Source of the DNA: Cryptomeria japonica
Taxonomy: Eukaryota > Streptophyta > Pinopsida > Cupressales > Cupressaceae
NCBI RefSeq assembly: GCF_030272615.1
Contig: NC_081408.1
Span: forward strand, 341,273,793-341,337,792
Length of the DNA stretch: 64,000 nt
Direction: 5' to 3'
Within the stretch, counting starts at the first letter, position 1. Every line of letters begins with the position of its first letter. The notes below the pieces were generated by a model. That model worked only from the letters and a program-made list of their open reading frames with translations, was not told where the DNA came from and made no database searches. Position numbers and translations under genes: made by a program. This document shows, one piece after another, positions 36,281 to 49,682 of this stretch.

Positions 36281-38690
36281 ATAGTTATTTATCATGTACG
36301 TATTCATGACCAGTGGATATGAGTTGGTGGAAAGTAATTGGTCACATCATGTAGTTCTTCAAGTATTGTAGTCATATAGAATAGGTGGGTATTGAGTACA
36401 TCTTCCTCATCACCTTCCTCTAATTCTTCACTTGTATCAATTCTAGATAGAATTCAAAACCTAGATATTCTTATTGAGCTTGACCATTATTGTGAAATTG
36501 AATCTTGAAAGAGTAATTGTTACCACATAGGTTTGCACCCTTATTGAGTTACCAACTCAACGTCTTAGTGAAACATGGGAAGTGTGAGCTTTGATAGCTA
36601 GAGGTTAACTAATGGTGAATTTTTTTAGGTGAACTAGTGGTGAAAATATGTAGATAAGGAAGATTTTGATGATAGTAACATGTGGCAATTACTATCCTTA
36701 ATAATATCATACACCTTCCTCGAGAATTTAACAACCATCAATCATTTCCATATGTCATATAAGTAGAGAGAATGACTTAGCAATTTGAGAGATTTTAGTG
36801 AAATGATTGAGGAGGTTTAGGATAATTTGAAAACTTTTTCAAGTAGTTGAGAGAATTTTTGAATCTTTTTGACCAAATTGAAAGTAGAACCAAACATCTA
36901 GGAGCAAAATTAGGAGCCTCATCAATAGATGGGTCAAAGAGAAATAATTTTTTCATGAAGCCACCTTTTTGGAGCACTTTTTAGTCCTGGAAAATAATAA
37001 GACATTAATTGGACACACAAGGAGTTTGACTTAGCAATTAATGTAATAAAATGTCTTTCTCCTCATCTCACATGTTCCTAAGTTGTAGCAATCTATTACA
37101 CAACTATAAAATTAAGTCTTAGGCAAGTAATTTTAAGTTAGTTATTGCATTTTGGATTAAATATTGTAACATAAAACAAGGATGTTTTATATCTACCTTG
37201 TATTGGAACTCATTATAACTTAGTTTCATACTGAGAGACACATTTCAAAATTTTACATAGTAGTAAAAAAAACATCTTTTCTCAATAAAGTTCACAAACT
37301 TTACCTTCTCAAAGCCTAATTTATTATGTGCAAAGAATTGATTTTTAAATGCTTCTATGAAATTCTAAATGTTTCCTTTTGTATTTGTCTCCGTCAACAC
37401 CTTTTAAAAAAATAAAGCCTACATTCTTGGTAGGTCATATGATTGTTTGATTGATACAAACAACAACTAGTTGTGAAAGTTTTATTTTCCTTCTTGAGTT
37501 GTGAACATTTTCACCTCCCTATCAAACACTTATGTATAGGTATGAAGAAATTTTGAGTTGTGTTATATTATAGCTGAGTCATTGAGTAAATGTATGTTAG
37601 AAACAACAGTATAGGTTCTGAAAAATAGTTTTGTGTATCACTTTATAGTAGTTATAGATTATTTTCAAAGCATTTTATTCTCCCTTTTCCCAGTTGAATA
37701 TTAGTTTAGGTGAAATACTAAAGGGAACCAACCCTCTCTAGAGTTTGGTCTCAAGCATCAGAGCACACACTATAAGAACAAGATAAAAAATTAAAATAAA
37801 AACATATGATGAATACCAAGTCTCACGCCAATGAGAGGGAAAAGAGATTTTAGGTATTTTTTTTTCTCTTGAAAGTTTCCTTATTTTCTTAGCATGAAGA
37901 ATAGGGTATGTTTTGGGTTTAAGGAAAATAGTATGGTGTAAAAACAATATTTGGTTGCACTAAGTTTCACCATGTTGCAAGATCATAAAGGGAGATTTTT
38001 CCACATTGCAGAGATATGAGAGAATTTTTGAAACATAGCTCCATGTTGAAGAGGTTTAGTGAATCTCATGGATTGGCATGAGACCAATAGTAGATGCTCC
38101 ATTTGTGACAACATGTTGTAGTAAATAAGCAAAAATAACGACATGCCATCGATATTTGGAGGGAAACTTACTATGTACCTTGGCATTGAAAGAAGCTAGT
38201 GTTTTCTTTTTCCCTATATGGCACATTTAAGCCATCAATTTGTCACAACTGCAAGTCTTTGTTGCAAGCTTTTCATTATCATAAATGAATGTATGTATGA
38301 AATCTTTTGTTGAGCTTTGTATGATTAAATAGAGTAAGGATTTTTTTGCAAAGGTTTTCAAATTTTACTCTTAAGTATGTGCAAGACAAATAGCCTTGAC
38401 AAGTCCACCATGTCAATGTGGAATCTAGTCAATCTCCTTTCTTATAATGGTATGGAGAGCCATAATATATATGGAATCACATTAGAACACAAATAAATAT
38501 GACATGTAACTATCATATCATGTGAAAATAGTAAAACAAAGAGCTCTATGAATGTAGAAAATAATAATCCCATGAAAATGTAATTAGAAGAATGCATGAC
38601 AAGGTCAAGGGAAAGTTTCAGGAAAGAGATCTAGGAATGAGCATAGTAATGAATGGGCTTCAAAGATCATGAAAGAAGTAGCCTACTAAT
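36281..38690. other. Degraded sequence, no gene assigned
   Basis: The first few hundred bases may be eroded RNase H of the Ty3 element (minus strand, acidic stretch then TNYFPPTHIHW near 36300-36420). The rest shows no recognisable feature. Confidence 0.35.
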
Positions 38691-40556
38691 TGTTGAACAT
38701 AAGTATACTGAGAGGGGGGTGAATCAATATATTTCATTAAATCTCCCAATTCCACAGTCACAAGAAACTAATCATATAATGCAAAAGAATGAGAAGATCA
38801 GTAACACAACACACAACACACAACACTGGGATTTACGTGGACAACCAAAAATGGGAAAAACCACAGTGAGAAAATTGTTGCTTGGAACTACTATTCAAAT
38901 CTTGCCTCACAAATGTGTTAACATATTACAATTAATTTGAAGGCACCAACATTTAGGAGACATCAATCCCCCAGACTTTATGGACACCAATCCAAAGGAG
39001 CATTGCCCCCCTCACAATAAATTACTCAAAATTTGGGACACTGATCCTTTTACAACATATAAGACAACAATCTTGTTGTAACAAACTTAATGCTAAGAAA
39101 ATGAATCAAAATTAACCTTTGTTGTTATGATCTATCTCTTCAAAAAATTAGTTCACACCCTTTCAATTCTACAACCCTCTTTCTTTGCTACTCAAATTAA
39201 TAAAACAACATCTTCTCTCACTTTGTTTTGCTTCTCTACAACTCTTGAGCCTTTCTTCTCATTACAACTAAATCATTTGTATCAATTTTCATTCTATTTT
39301 TATGCTTCGTATTAACCTCCAAAAAGTTGGTCGATACCACATCACAAATCATACAAGAATTCATTTGCATCATAATCACACATCATGATTAGTACATTTT
39401 ATATGTTGCATTAGGATCATTCATTCAATCAGTTTGCACTCTATTTTTATCATCTTAGAATAGAGAATCCATCCCATTTTTTTAACCTATCCAATTGTAT
39501 TTAATAGATAGTTGTCTAAGCCAACTTGTGCAAGTTCCCAAAATGCTATGTTATCGCACCAAAACAAGTTCCTTTAGATCTTCAAATTTGGACAGTTGAT
39601 TCACTTGATTTGACCAAAAACAATTGGTCATTGTAGCCACCATGATAATTCCATGTGCCACATCACTTCATATTTCTTTGTGTTCTTAAATTGCATTGGA
39701 GAGACATAGAAAGGTCTCTCTTCGATGAGGTCATGTCTCATCAACATGCATCTAGCCTTCGTCAGCACTTTGACCTTTGAAATTGATCGAAGAGACACCA
39801 CAAGATCGGTATGACTTTAAAAGTGTCTCCTCGACATAGCATAGTCTTATCGATATCAACTTCGCATGTCCTACACAACTTGTCACTTACCATAATGGTG
39901 TGAACACATCATATCAAAGAGAGGGGTTTATATTTCTCTTCGATAGTACATATCTTGTCGATGGCCCTTGTCAAAACCGTGTGGGGTCCACATGTCTCTT
40001 GCATGCTCTCACTTCCTCTTTCTCAGATCAAACACACTTTGATGCCCACACCATACTCTTCATCAAAGATACATGAGCATCAAAGAGATAAAGATCAACT
40101 CGTGTTGAAAGTATAGTATCTCCTTGACGAGCTTCTTTCAACTCTTCACATCGGAGAGACATTGCCATATTAGTAAGACTGGGATTAATTCTCACCTAAA
40201 ACACTACGTCTCACCGATAACCTTGCACTAAGCATGCTCTAAGTCAAGCAGAAAAACCATGTGAGTTACTAATCACTTAAATCACACTCACCAGTATATA
40301 TAAGAACTCGTTACCGCCACCACATAGCTAATGTGAGATAAATGGTCAAAAATATTACACACATAGGTCTATTCCTTTGCGCACAATTTATTTGTTTTGC
40401 CCAAAGGTGCACATCAACTCTGTGTTTGTCAGCCTCATGGCATCTCAAAGACTTCTCTATTTCTCTCTATCATGTTGAACCATCTCATTATTGATCTATT
40501 CCTTCAATACATATCCTTTTGACATCAATAACAAGATTATTAGACCGAAATCAACA
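38691..40556 (-). mobile_element. Probable Copia-type solo LTR, 1,866 bp
   Basis: The left end TGTTGAACATAAGTATACTG runs into GAGAGGGGGGTGAATCA, the same terminal pattern as the LTR at 27841. The right end, read on the minus strand, begins TGTTGATTTCGGTC. Flanks are CTAAT (38686-38690) and CAAAT (40557-40561), 4 of 5. No coding sequence inside. Length and ends fit a solo LTR, but there is no second copy in the window to confirm the boundaries. Confidence 0.48.
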
Positions 40557-40561
40557 CAAAT

Positions 40562-41199
40562 AAGATGATGCAATTTTTTTTAGACCAAGGTTGCAAGAAT
40601 TAAGACTATCAAAATATCTATCAACCTCCTTAGCCTTTATCTAAAGGTCAATACCCATAAAAATAGAGGTAAAGTGGCATTAAAGTAGCACAATCTTATG
40701 GAACATGAGATAAATGTTATCACCATGATACTAGAAAAGGACTGTCATAAACCTTGTCAAGCAGTAGTGACAATCCTCTATAAATGATGACATTGAAATG
40801 AAGAGGTAAGACTAAGAAGTCACACATAATCATAATGGAAAACAGGGTAGAATCTTATGCAAGAAAAGAAGATCATTCAAGGATGTTATGACAACTGTAG
40901 ACAAAAAAATGGGAACACTTTGATTGTCCTAGGATAATCACAAAATCCTTCAATAAAAGCTTAATATCTAGCCTATCCTATGAAGAGCATGATATGAGAG
41001 CAAAGAACATAAACTTAAAATCCTTGAGCATGCCATGATCAAAGCATATGAAATTCTAACACAATGATAATAGTATCATAAAGCATAGCAAACAAGAGGA
41101 AATAAGCATAGAAATTATAACAAACATGAACAATAACATCAAATGCATAAACATGAATCAACAACTCCCTTGAAGATAAACATAGTTCTCAAGTCTCCT
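40562..41199. other. Unassigned sequence
   Basis: AT-rich, no open frame with recognisable motifs. May include the 3' end of the Ty3-type LTR that continues to 41855. Confidence 0.35.
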
Positions 41200-41855
41200 T
41201 CACAATGATAGTAGTGGTGCCCTCAAAAATCTACAAGCACAAGTATTAAGATAAAAGAAAATCTCAAGCATAGTGGTTAACCCAAAATTGGAGGCAAAGA
41301 TTCGAATATATAGACTTGGAGGTGGAGACAAGAAAACAATTACGGTGTTCAAATGCATATAACAAACATAAAATACCAAAAAATCATAAAATATGCAAAT
41401 AAGAAACATACCTTCTCTTCTCCTTCAGATTGAGCCTTTGGTGAAGTGGAAATGCACCCTTGCTCTACTTGATTGGATTGGCTCCTTGATTGGATGTGGA
41501 TTGCTCTCCACTACACAATAATGAGGGGTATCAGATGGGTGGATTGATGAGATGATTTGGATAAGTGAGGGGTGAATTTAGCATAATAAGGGTGTTATGG
41601 ATGATTTATAAAGCTCACTTAGATAGCATAATATTACTTGATTGGTGGATATGGAAATGAGGGGACGAGACTCCAATTTATAGATTGGAGGAGGTCCAAA
41701 TGAAGGGCCAAGATTAATTTGAAATGGAGGGTGGATATTGAAAGAAAGTGGAGAAAGATTGAGAGGACAAGGTGTGGGGTTTAAGAGATTTGCCATAAAG
41801 GTATTTCTTGTCTCCACGTCCTACAAGGTACATGAGGAAGAGATCACCAAGTACA
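41200..41855 (-). mobile_element. Ty3 LTR, downstream half (interrupted by Copia)
   Basis: Continuous with 46211-46911 once the Copia element and one copy of its GTACA duplication are removed. The minus strand carries CTATAAATTGG near 41670-41690, matching the position and sequence of the TATA box in the LTRs at 34305 and 54752. The left boundary is approximate. Confidence 0.5.
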
Positions 41856-42458
41856 TGTAAGGAAGTCAAGTAGCAGAATAACTTCCTACGCTAACCTTGA
41901 GAGGAAGGTAATTCAAAAACTTTTATAGATCATCACAACAACTACAAAAAATAGAAATAAATATAATAACATAAAAAACATAACACAGTGATTTACGTGG
42001 GGAAAACCCTTTTGGGAGAAAAACCCCACACTCCAAAAGCTATCCAATATATTATTCTGCAATAAAAAATAGATTACAATATACTTTCAAATCAAGCTCT
42101 TCGTAGGAGTATCACTAATCAGAGATTCAGAGGTAACTCAATAGCCATAAGAATCTTACACACAACCTCTATCTCATGCACCTCATATATAGGAGATACA
42201 ATACAAGAAAGCATCAAACGATATTACAAAACCATGGGCTAAAACTACCCAATAAGATGTACCCAACCTTATCTCCCTTCTAGATGACCTATGACGTGTC
42301 TCTCCCTTTTTACAGCTCATTTATGTGTCCGATGTATTTTATATTTCCTATTTCAGGAGTACAAACTTCCAGAGGTTATAACTTGAGAACTGTGTGTCCT
42401 ATTGACGAACCATTTGAAGAGTCAGAAAGCTCACAAAGTGCTATATTACCTCGTAACA
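41856..42458 (-). repeat. 3' LTR of Copia element, truncated
   Basis: 603 bp matching 45336-45936. At 42458 the similarity ends and eroded RT sequence follows immediately (LWLGQSKYVNLVLQRFNMHD in the minus frame). Confidence 0.82.
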
Positions 42459-42469
42459 GATAATTTTAT

Positions 42470-45210
42470 TCCAACTATAAAAAGAAGACACAATGGTCTA
42501 CAATCATGCATGTTGAACCTCTGTAGTACTAAATTCACATACTTACTCTGGCCTAGCCATAACTTTCTGTTCACTCTATGTCTTTTAATTTCCATCCCAA
42601 GAATGTGTTACGCTACACCAAGATCTTTCACTTCAAATTTAGCAGTGAGATGAGAATTTAGTTATGAAATCATACCTTTCCCTTTACCAATGAATAAAAT
42701 ATCATCAACATACAATGCAATGTACATGAAATGATCATCATCAGATTTATAATAAACATAGTGGTTTGAGTTAGAGCACTCAAATCCCAAACTTAATACA
42801 TATGTATCAAATTTTTGGTACCACATCCTAGGACTCTGTTTGAGGCCATACAAGGATTTCTTTAATTTATAGACCAAATTACTTTTACCTTTCACCACAT
42901 AGTGCTCTGAATGTGTCATATAAAAATCCTCCTCCAAATCACCATGAAGGAAAGCAGTTTTCACATCCGTTTGCTCAACCTCTAAATCATTTTGTTCTAG
43001 TTGCAATGTAATAGAAGGAGACTTAATTTCTCTAAAAATAACACTTATACTATGAATTACCTTTTGTGCAAAAGGGTCCCAAATCTTGTATCCTTTCACA
43101 CCATAACTGTACCTGATGAAGTACATTTCACAGCCTTGTTCTCCAACTTTGTCCACTTCTCCTTTGGCACATGTGCATATGCCTCACAACCAAAAACTCT
43201 AAGATGTCTCAATAAAGGCTTGTGACCCGACCATACTTCCATAGGCATTTTATCAACAAGAGCTGATGCAACGGACCTATTAATCAGGTAGCAAGTAGTG
43301 GCAACAACTTCAACCCAAAACTTTTATTCTAGACTAGAACCACTTAGCATACTCCTAGCCTTCTCCATCAGTGTCATGTTAATTCTTTCTGCAACTACAT
43401 TATGTTGTAGAGAATACATAGTTTTCTTTTGTCTATTAATGTCACGGTCTTTACAGAATCTATCAAAATCATTAGAGCAAAATTCACCACCATTATTAGT
43501 CCTCAAACATTTAATTTTCTTTCAAGTCTGCAACTCAACCATTTCTTTAAATTCTTTAAATCGACTGAAAACTTCAGATTTACTCTTTAGAAAATATACC
43601 CATGTCCTTCTACTAAAATCATCAACAAATGAAACATAATATGTGGATTTTCCAATCAAAGGAACATCTACAGGACCAAACACATCAAAATGAATAAGAT
43701 CCAAAAAACCCCAAGTTTTATGAGAACGAGTAAAACCGAACGTGGTTTTGTTTTCCATAACTACAATTCTCACATAAATCAAAGTCAAAATTACAATCAT
43801 TCAAACTGTCAACAAGGTTTTTATTTTTCAAGGTCCGTAGACCCTTTTCTCCAATGTGGCCAAGCCTCTGGTGCCATAACATAGTCTTCTTTGTAGGTAA
43901 CTTTGCTTCAAAAGAAAGAGCACCCTTAGCTACCCAAAAGCCATTTCCATCTGTTGAAGGTGAAACCTTCAAATCTTACACAGATTTACTTTTTACAGAA
44001 GTGCTACTACACTCAATAGTGTATGCATCTAGCTTATATTAAATGTCGAACCTGACACCTCTAGAAGTTACCATAGCACCCTTAATCATCTTACATCTTA
44101 CTTCAGAAAAGAATACCTTCACACCCGCATCTATCAGTTTGCTCACAGATAACATATTTAAGTTTAAACCATGGATATGTAGCACACCATTAATCCTTTT
44201 TATTCTACCATCAGAAAACCTGATTCTAACTTTACCTCGACCAACAATGTCTAAATGTGAATCATCACCCAAGTACACCTTACCTCCATTAAATTCTTCA
44301 TATTTAAAAAATCAATCTCTATTGGTAGTCATATGAAAAGATTCGCCTGAGTCAATTAACCAGGCATCATTACTTGCATGAGTTGCCAAAGCTACAATAA
44401 ATGCATCACCATCTTCCTTCTCAAACTCATAATAAGAATCAATCTTCTTCTTTTTCTTCTTCTTTTCTTCTTTGTAGTCCTTATGGATGTGACCTAGTTT
44501 ACCGCAATTCCAACAAATGACTTTGGACTTTCTAGAATATTTTGATCTCCCTCTCGATTTGGTCTTATCACACTTCTCATTCTTCTTGCCTTTCTCCTTA
44601 GGTCTTCCACGAATAGTTAGGGCTTCCTTCAAACTGTGGGATACCTTCCTTCTCATCTCTTCACCAAGTAGGGCACCCACCACATCTTCAAACTTTAAAA
44701 CAACAGAAGTAGTGTCGATAGCCATAACAAGAGAATCCCATGAATTAGGTAAAGAATAAAGCAAGATCTACCATTTATCCTCTTCATTCATCTTAACAAT
44801 GATAGATACTAATTGAACCACCAACCTATTGAATGCTTCTAGGTGGTCTGCAACTCGTCCACTCTCTTCCATCTTCAAGGAATACAATTTCTTCCTCAAG
44901 AAAATTTGATTTAATAAAGATTTCGCTTGATACATTTCACCAAGCTTAGTCCATAGCTTCTTTGCAGTATTTTCTACATGGACATTGATCAAAATAGAGT
45001 TTGCCAAGAATAGTCTGATTAGACCCTTGGCTTTTCAGTCCATAACATCATACAATGCTTCGACAATAGGATCTACGGGCAATTGGACATTTGCATCAAT
45101 AGCATCCCATAAATCTCGATCTATTAGAAGATCTTCCATCTTCAACTTCCACATCTTAAAATTTGTTTCATTAAATTTCTCCACCTCTATTTTCCCTGAT
45201 GAACTTGCCA
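42470..45210 (-). pseudogene. Copia gag-pol remnant
   Basis: From the right: gag starts MASSSGKIEVEKFNETNFKM (about 45210), followed by a knuckle CWNCGKLGHIHKDY whose last Cys is Tyr. Protease is WLIDSGESFHMT (Asp present). The pre-integrase motif is MLWHQRLGHIGEKGL with CENC. Integrase core has DVFGPVDVPLIGKSTYYVSF, DDFSRRTWVYFLKSK and RTNNGGEFCSNDF, where Asn stands for the second catalytic Asp. The integrase tail at 43040-43150 then jumps straight to TDVKTAFLHGDLEE, so the N-terminal half of RT is missing. YVDDIL is at 42696-42712. Several stops and frame breaks; dead copy. Confidence 0.85.
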
Positions 45211-45321
45211 TCTGAAAATTCCTACAACAAGATAAAAAAATGTCTTTCACACAAGCTCCCACTTAAATTAGGATTAGTTCAAAAAACCCAAGAACCCACA
45301 ACTGAAACCAAAAGTGATCAA

Positions 45322-45333
45322 GCTCTAATACCA
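45322..45333 (-). promoter_or_regulatory. Primer-binding site, initiator Met tRNA type
   Basis: The minus strand reads TGGTATTAGAGC two bases inside the 5' LTR end (CCTTACA). Same C-to-T variant as at 31951-31962 and 53723-53734. Confidence 0.82.
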
Positions 45334-45335
45334 CT

Positions 45336-46205
45336 TGTAAGGAAGTCAAGTAGAGAAACAACTTCCTACACTAACCTTGAGAGGAGGATAATGCAATTTT
45401 TTTTACAAATCATCACAACAGTTACAGAAAACAGAAATAGCTATAATAACATTCAAACCATAACACAATGATTTACGTGGGGAAAACCCTTTCAGGAGAA
45501 AAACCCCACACTCCAAAAGCTACCCAATACATTATTCCCCAATCAAAAACAATTTACCATATACTTGCAAATCAAGCTCTTCGCAGGAGTACCACTAATC
45601 AGAGATTCAGAGGTAACTCAATAGCCATAAGACTATTACATGACCTCTATCTCACACACCTCATATATATGAGATACAATACAAGAAATCGTCAAATGGT
45701 ATTGCATAATCATGGGATAAAACCACCCAATAAGGTGTAGCTGACCTTATCTCCCTTATAGATGCCCTATGACATGTCCCTCCCTTTTTACATCTCATTT
45801 ATGTAACTAATGTATTTTATATTTCCTATTTCAGGAGTACAAACTTCCGAAGGCCATAACTTGAGAATCGCGTGTCCTATTGACGAACCGTTTGAAGAAT
45901 TGGAAAGCTCATGAAGTGCTCTATTGCCTCGTAAATGGCTATGTCATTTACACACACTTTTCAGGATTTTTTGGAGCCTCTAAATTCCTCAAAATCAAAT
46001 TTAAACGTTTCATTGGACCCCTCCAAAATGAAAAATTTAATATCTTTAAAACTAGCTGTAATCTTACAACGTAACTTTACCAGAATGATTATCTAGCCAA
46101 CCAAAAGCTTCAGGGATAATTTCACACCATTTCATTCTCAAATGAAAACTTACTATAAATAGTAACCTTATGTAAATGCAAGGTTGAGACACCATTTTCC
46201 CAATA
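45336..46205 (-). repeat. 5' LTR of Copia element
   Basis: 870 bp. Alignable with 41856-42458 over its first 600 bp (on the plus strand), including the shared GATTTACGTGGGGAAAACCC motif. The outer 270 bp have no partner because the 3' LTR was trimmed. Confidence 0.82.
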
Positions 46206-46210
46206 GTACA

Positions 46211-46911
46211 TTGGGAAGGGGAAAATGAATATAAAATTCCTTGGAGAATGAGGAGAGGAATTAAAAATTTCAAAATAAGGGATATATGAGAAGATTAGAG
46301 GATAAAGGAATTAAAAATTCCTTGGGAAGAGAGGTCATGGGAATGTGCAAAGGATTTGAAATCCTTTGACATGACCAAAGTTGGTGCATTTTTAGTTTGT
46401 AAGGTGAGAGAGGAAAGCCATTTATGGCAAATTGTTGACTTGTTCCTAATCAAGGTGATTAGGGATGTACAAACGATTAAGATGAGTGATTAGGTGACTT
46501 AATGGAGAATTAGAATGAAAATGGGAAAGTTAGGAGGATGTGACATGAAGAGAGAGAATGAGTGGATGGATATAAAATTGAGAGATAATGCTAAGCATGA
46601 TTATAGAAGAATTAATTAGGCTAGATGAGGATGAGAGAAAGTGATTTGTCGAATCAAATTGGCTAGGTTAATTAATTGTAATTAATTAACTAAGTGGGAA
46701 TCAAAAGAAATAATGATTAAGATGACTTTAGAAAAATAGGAAAATAATAAATTTATTGACAAACTAATTATTGGACTATAGTGATCAAATTAATTAGATT
46801 TCATTTAATTAATTTTAAGAAGAATAGGGATAAACATAATTAAATTAATTAATTATGTAGAAAGGCTTAAATTAATTAAATAATTAATTTAATTAATTTT
46901 AGATGTCTACA
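46211..46911 (-). mobile_element. Ty3 LTR, upstream half (interrupted by Copia)
   Basis: On the minus strand it starts TGTAGACATCTAAAATTAAT at 46911, the same start as the solo LTR at 35843 (TGTAGACACCTAAAATT). It runs to the GTACA duplication of the Copia element, and its other half is at 41200-41855. The U3 side is rich in TTAATTAA repeats, as in the other copies. Confidence 0.6.
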
Positions 46912-47446
46912 AGAGGAAATTCGATCATGGACAAGTTCTAATTAAATGCAAAAGAGATTGAATGACTCAAATTGCATAGGAGAACTTTGCCGAAGATAGG
47001 GAGAGAGTAGAGAATCGAGTGACAAGAATTGGAGGACAAATGGCAACGACTACTAGAAAGTGGAGAGTGGAGAGGTGAGTGAGAAAATAAGATAATTAAA
47101 TAATAAAATTATTTAATTTCATGAGAAATATGTAACAGTAAACAAATATTTTATCTACTTACCTGATTGAATAGGGAAAAGGTGAATGGAGGATAAATAG
47201 ATTTATTTATTTGACCAAAGAGGAATAATTAAATAATTAAATGATATCAATTATTTAATTATAATGGGACTTTAGAGGAAAATGACAAGAATAATTAATT
47301 AATCATGGAAAAATGATAATTAATTTAATAATATAAAATTAATTAATAAAGGAAAGGGAAGGTTCTAGGTCAATTAGAATATTATAAATTATTTAATTAT
47401 GGATGAAGATCGATGAATAGAGGAAGGTTAGTTTTTTTTGTCTACA
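46912..47446 (-). mobile_element. Ty3 LTR fragment of the TGTAGAC family
   Basis: The minus strand starts TGTAGACAAAAAAAACTAAC at 47446 and has the same AATTAATTATTTAATT-rich U3. It may be an older LTR into which the 46911 LTR inserted. Confidence 0.45.
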
Positions 47447-48567
47447 ACAACCATATTGACATTCCTCCATACTAAGAGAGAGAACATGAAAGATTGTTAA
47501 TATATGACAAGACACTAAAAATAGAGGCACATGAAAGTCATTTTTTAAGCCAAGGAAACACATGTGATATATCATTGGGATAATTTGAGAAGGATGAGAA
47601 AGACACGAACATAATATCCATAAAATGGCAATCAAAGTGAGTAAGATACACGACAATCCAATGACAAGAGAGGCCCAAAGGGCATATGAGCAATAATAAT
47701 CTATGTCATATAATTGCAAAGATGATGTGCGAAGGCATTTAACAAAGAGCATGGTATCATAAATTGTCATGAGTGCATAGTACAAGGGGAAAATCCAGCT
47801 AGAAGGGAAGAGAACACACTATAGTTACTATGACAAACAAGAGACCACAATGTAATGAAAAAGGATGAAGATCATCATAGTGGCAGTGCTTTGAGAAGGA
47901 ACCTCCTCCTATATCAAAATAATAGTCTATCAATTATTCTACTTCCTTTCTTATGCCATTTGAACTTACATAAAGATAGAATATAGAAATATAAAGGTGA
48001 AAAGTTCACATTCCAAAGTATGATGAGATGTCAAGTAAGGTGAAACAAAAAATATGGAAAAAGGAGCAACACAAGTTTAAGTGACAAGAAGTTGACAAGA
48101 CACAATTGAGAATAATGTGCAAGGTGTGTAGCGACTAGCTCAACCATAAATAAGTGACAAGGCTTATTGGATTGGAGAATATGCTAGGATACACAAGTAG
48201 GAGAGTCTAGTAAGAAAGAATGAGAATTTTTAAAAGTATGATATCAAAGAATGGTGATGTTACAAGGAGGAACAAATGTATTAATAAAAAGTTAAGCAAT
48301 GCTAGTCCAATCACCATCTAAAAGCCTATAGGACGGTGACATGCATGTAGCCAATACAATTATTCATTTGATAGAATAGTCTTAAACCCCTACACACTAA
48401 TAAATAAATCTAATGAAAAAGGCTTCAATTTAGTTGCAAGAAAAATCATTAGGCAATATGATAGATTTCACTAATTTATGTTAATTGGTAGACATGCATA
48501 GTCCAACCATAAGGCATAAAAGAGACAACCTTCTAAAAGATGGTTAATAACAACTAATGCAAAGGCA
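47447..48567. other. Unassigned sequence
   Basis: Contains an open minus-strand frame (47393-47785) that is hydrophobic and low-information; I do not consider it a gene. No repeats or element ends recognised. Confidence 0.35.
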
Positions 48568-49682
48568 ATGTGACTATAACGTCATAAATTACACCCCGTG
48601 CAATTCCACCTCACGTAAGTGCCTTCGCTTTAAGTTGATTGAAGTCCTTCATCACCTATTTGTCTTTTTGTTCACATGGATTGCCTTGTCAGCTTGGAAC
48701 TTGGCCTTTATCGAATATGTTGATTAATTGACTGATAGACTCTAGCGCACCATACCAGTGTCCCATGAATATGTCAGTTTATAGGTGGTTGTTTGAGCAT
48801 TACACCTTCACCCAGAAGAGTTCGTAATGCCTCCATCTATGTCCACTAATGTAAGGATTCCTTCTAGGGGCTATATCTCATGCATTTTGAGACTTTCTTG
48901 GGGCTTCTTGATCATTTGGAAATTTGTCCAAGATATTATAGGTTTTTCTAGCAATCATCATCCACCATTGTTGCAGTTTAAAGAGCTTCATGGGTGTTTA
49001 ACTGAACAATCCTTCAAGCATCAACTTCTCGAGTGTTGAGCCAGAGTTCTCTCCCACTTTCATTCATCTTTTGTTGCATCCATTATCTTCTTATTGTCAT
49101 ATTCATTATCTTATTCTCTTTCTTTATCATTCATCATTCCTTTGTTGCTATTATCTAGGTTGTTCATGGACTTGGAAACATTGAAATGGGGGTCTGACTA
49201 AGGTATAACTCTAAACACAACCCCCAAAATTTTCCTTTGTTTCTTGTGTACAGGTTCTTGATCAAGGAAAGAAGCTCACATAGAAAGAGGCTTCAATTAT
49301 GGGTTGGTTGTAAGTTTTCTTCCACCCTTTTCTATTTCCTTTTAGCTTTTCGCATTTCATGTCACTTCTTTTATTTATGATAATATCATTTATTTAGTAG
49401 TACATTGCATTTTGTACCTTTTGTATGGTCTTTGTGCTATGTTCGTATAGGATGTTAGTGCATCATGCTATTGTCCTAGTTTTGCATGCTCATCCGTAAG
49501 ACATAGGCTTAACAAAATCATCCACAAGCCTTGTATATAGCATGTTAGTCTAGTTTTGTACTTTGTATCCCCTATCTCACCCAATTTAAGTGAGGTAGAG
49601 CGAAGGTAGGTTTGTTCCTTGAGGTTCATCACTTCAAGGGTAGCAAATCCCATCCTCTAAAATGACAATATTAAGATAGTCG
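48568..49682 (+). repeat. Possible Ty3-type LTR-like block, related to the next one
   Basis: It begins near ACGTCATAAATTACACCCC and later has GGGGTCTGACTAAGGTATAA then GTGTACAGG. The block at 49683 has parallel features in the same order (CATCATAAATTATAACC, GGGGTTTGACCTAAGGCATA, TGTGTAGG). The two may be diverged LTR copies in tandem; the evidence is word-level similarity only. Confidence 0.35.

Larger units (their letters stand above)
41856..46205 (-). mobile_element. Copia retrotransposon, internally deleted, perfect 5-bp duplication
   Basis: It begins TGTAAGGAAGTCAAGTAG at both 41856 (3' LTR) and 45336 (5' LTR). The 5' LTR runs to 46205 (870 bp). On the minus strand it starts TATTGGGAAAATGG, one change from the expected TGTTGGG. 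GTACA flanks both ends (41851-41855 and 46206-46210). Inside on the minus strand are a primer site, gag, protease, integrase and part of RT. RNase H, the polypurine tract and about 267 bp of the 3' LTR are gone. Confidence 0.88.

Noticed and set aside
41856-45936. Copia element ending at 45936
   Set aside because: The right flank did not match GTACA; extension to 46205 gives a perfect duplication and an LTR end one base from canonical.
47393-47785. 130-codon hydrophobic minus frame, possible membrane protein
   Set aside because: Low-complexity composition typical of AT-rich DNA, no family motif, and it overlaps an LTR end.
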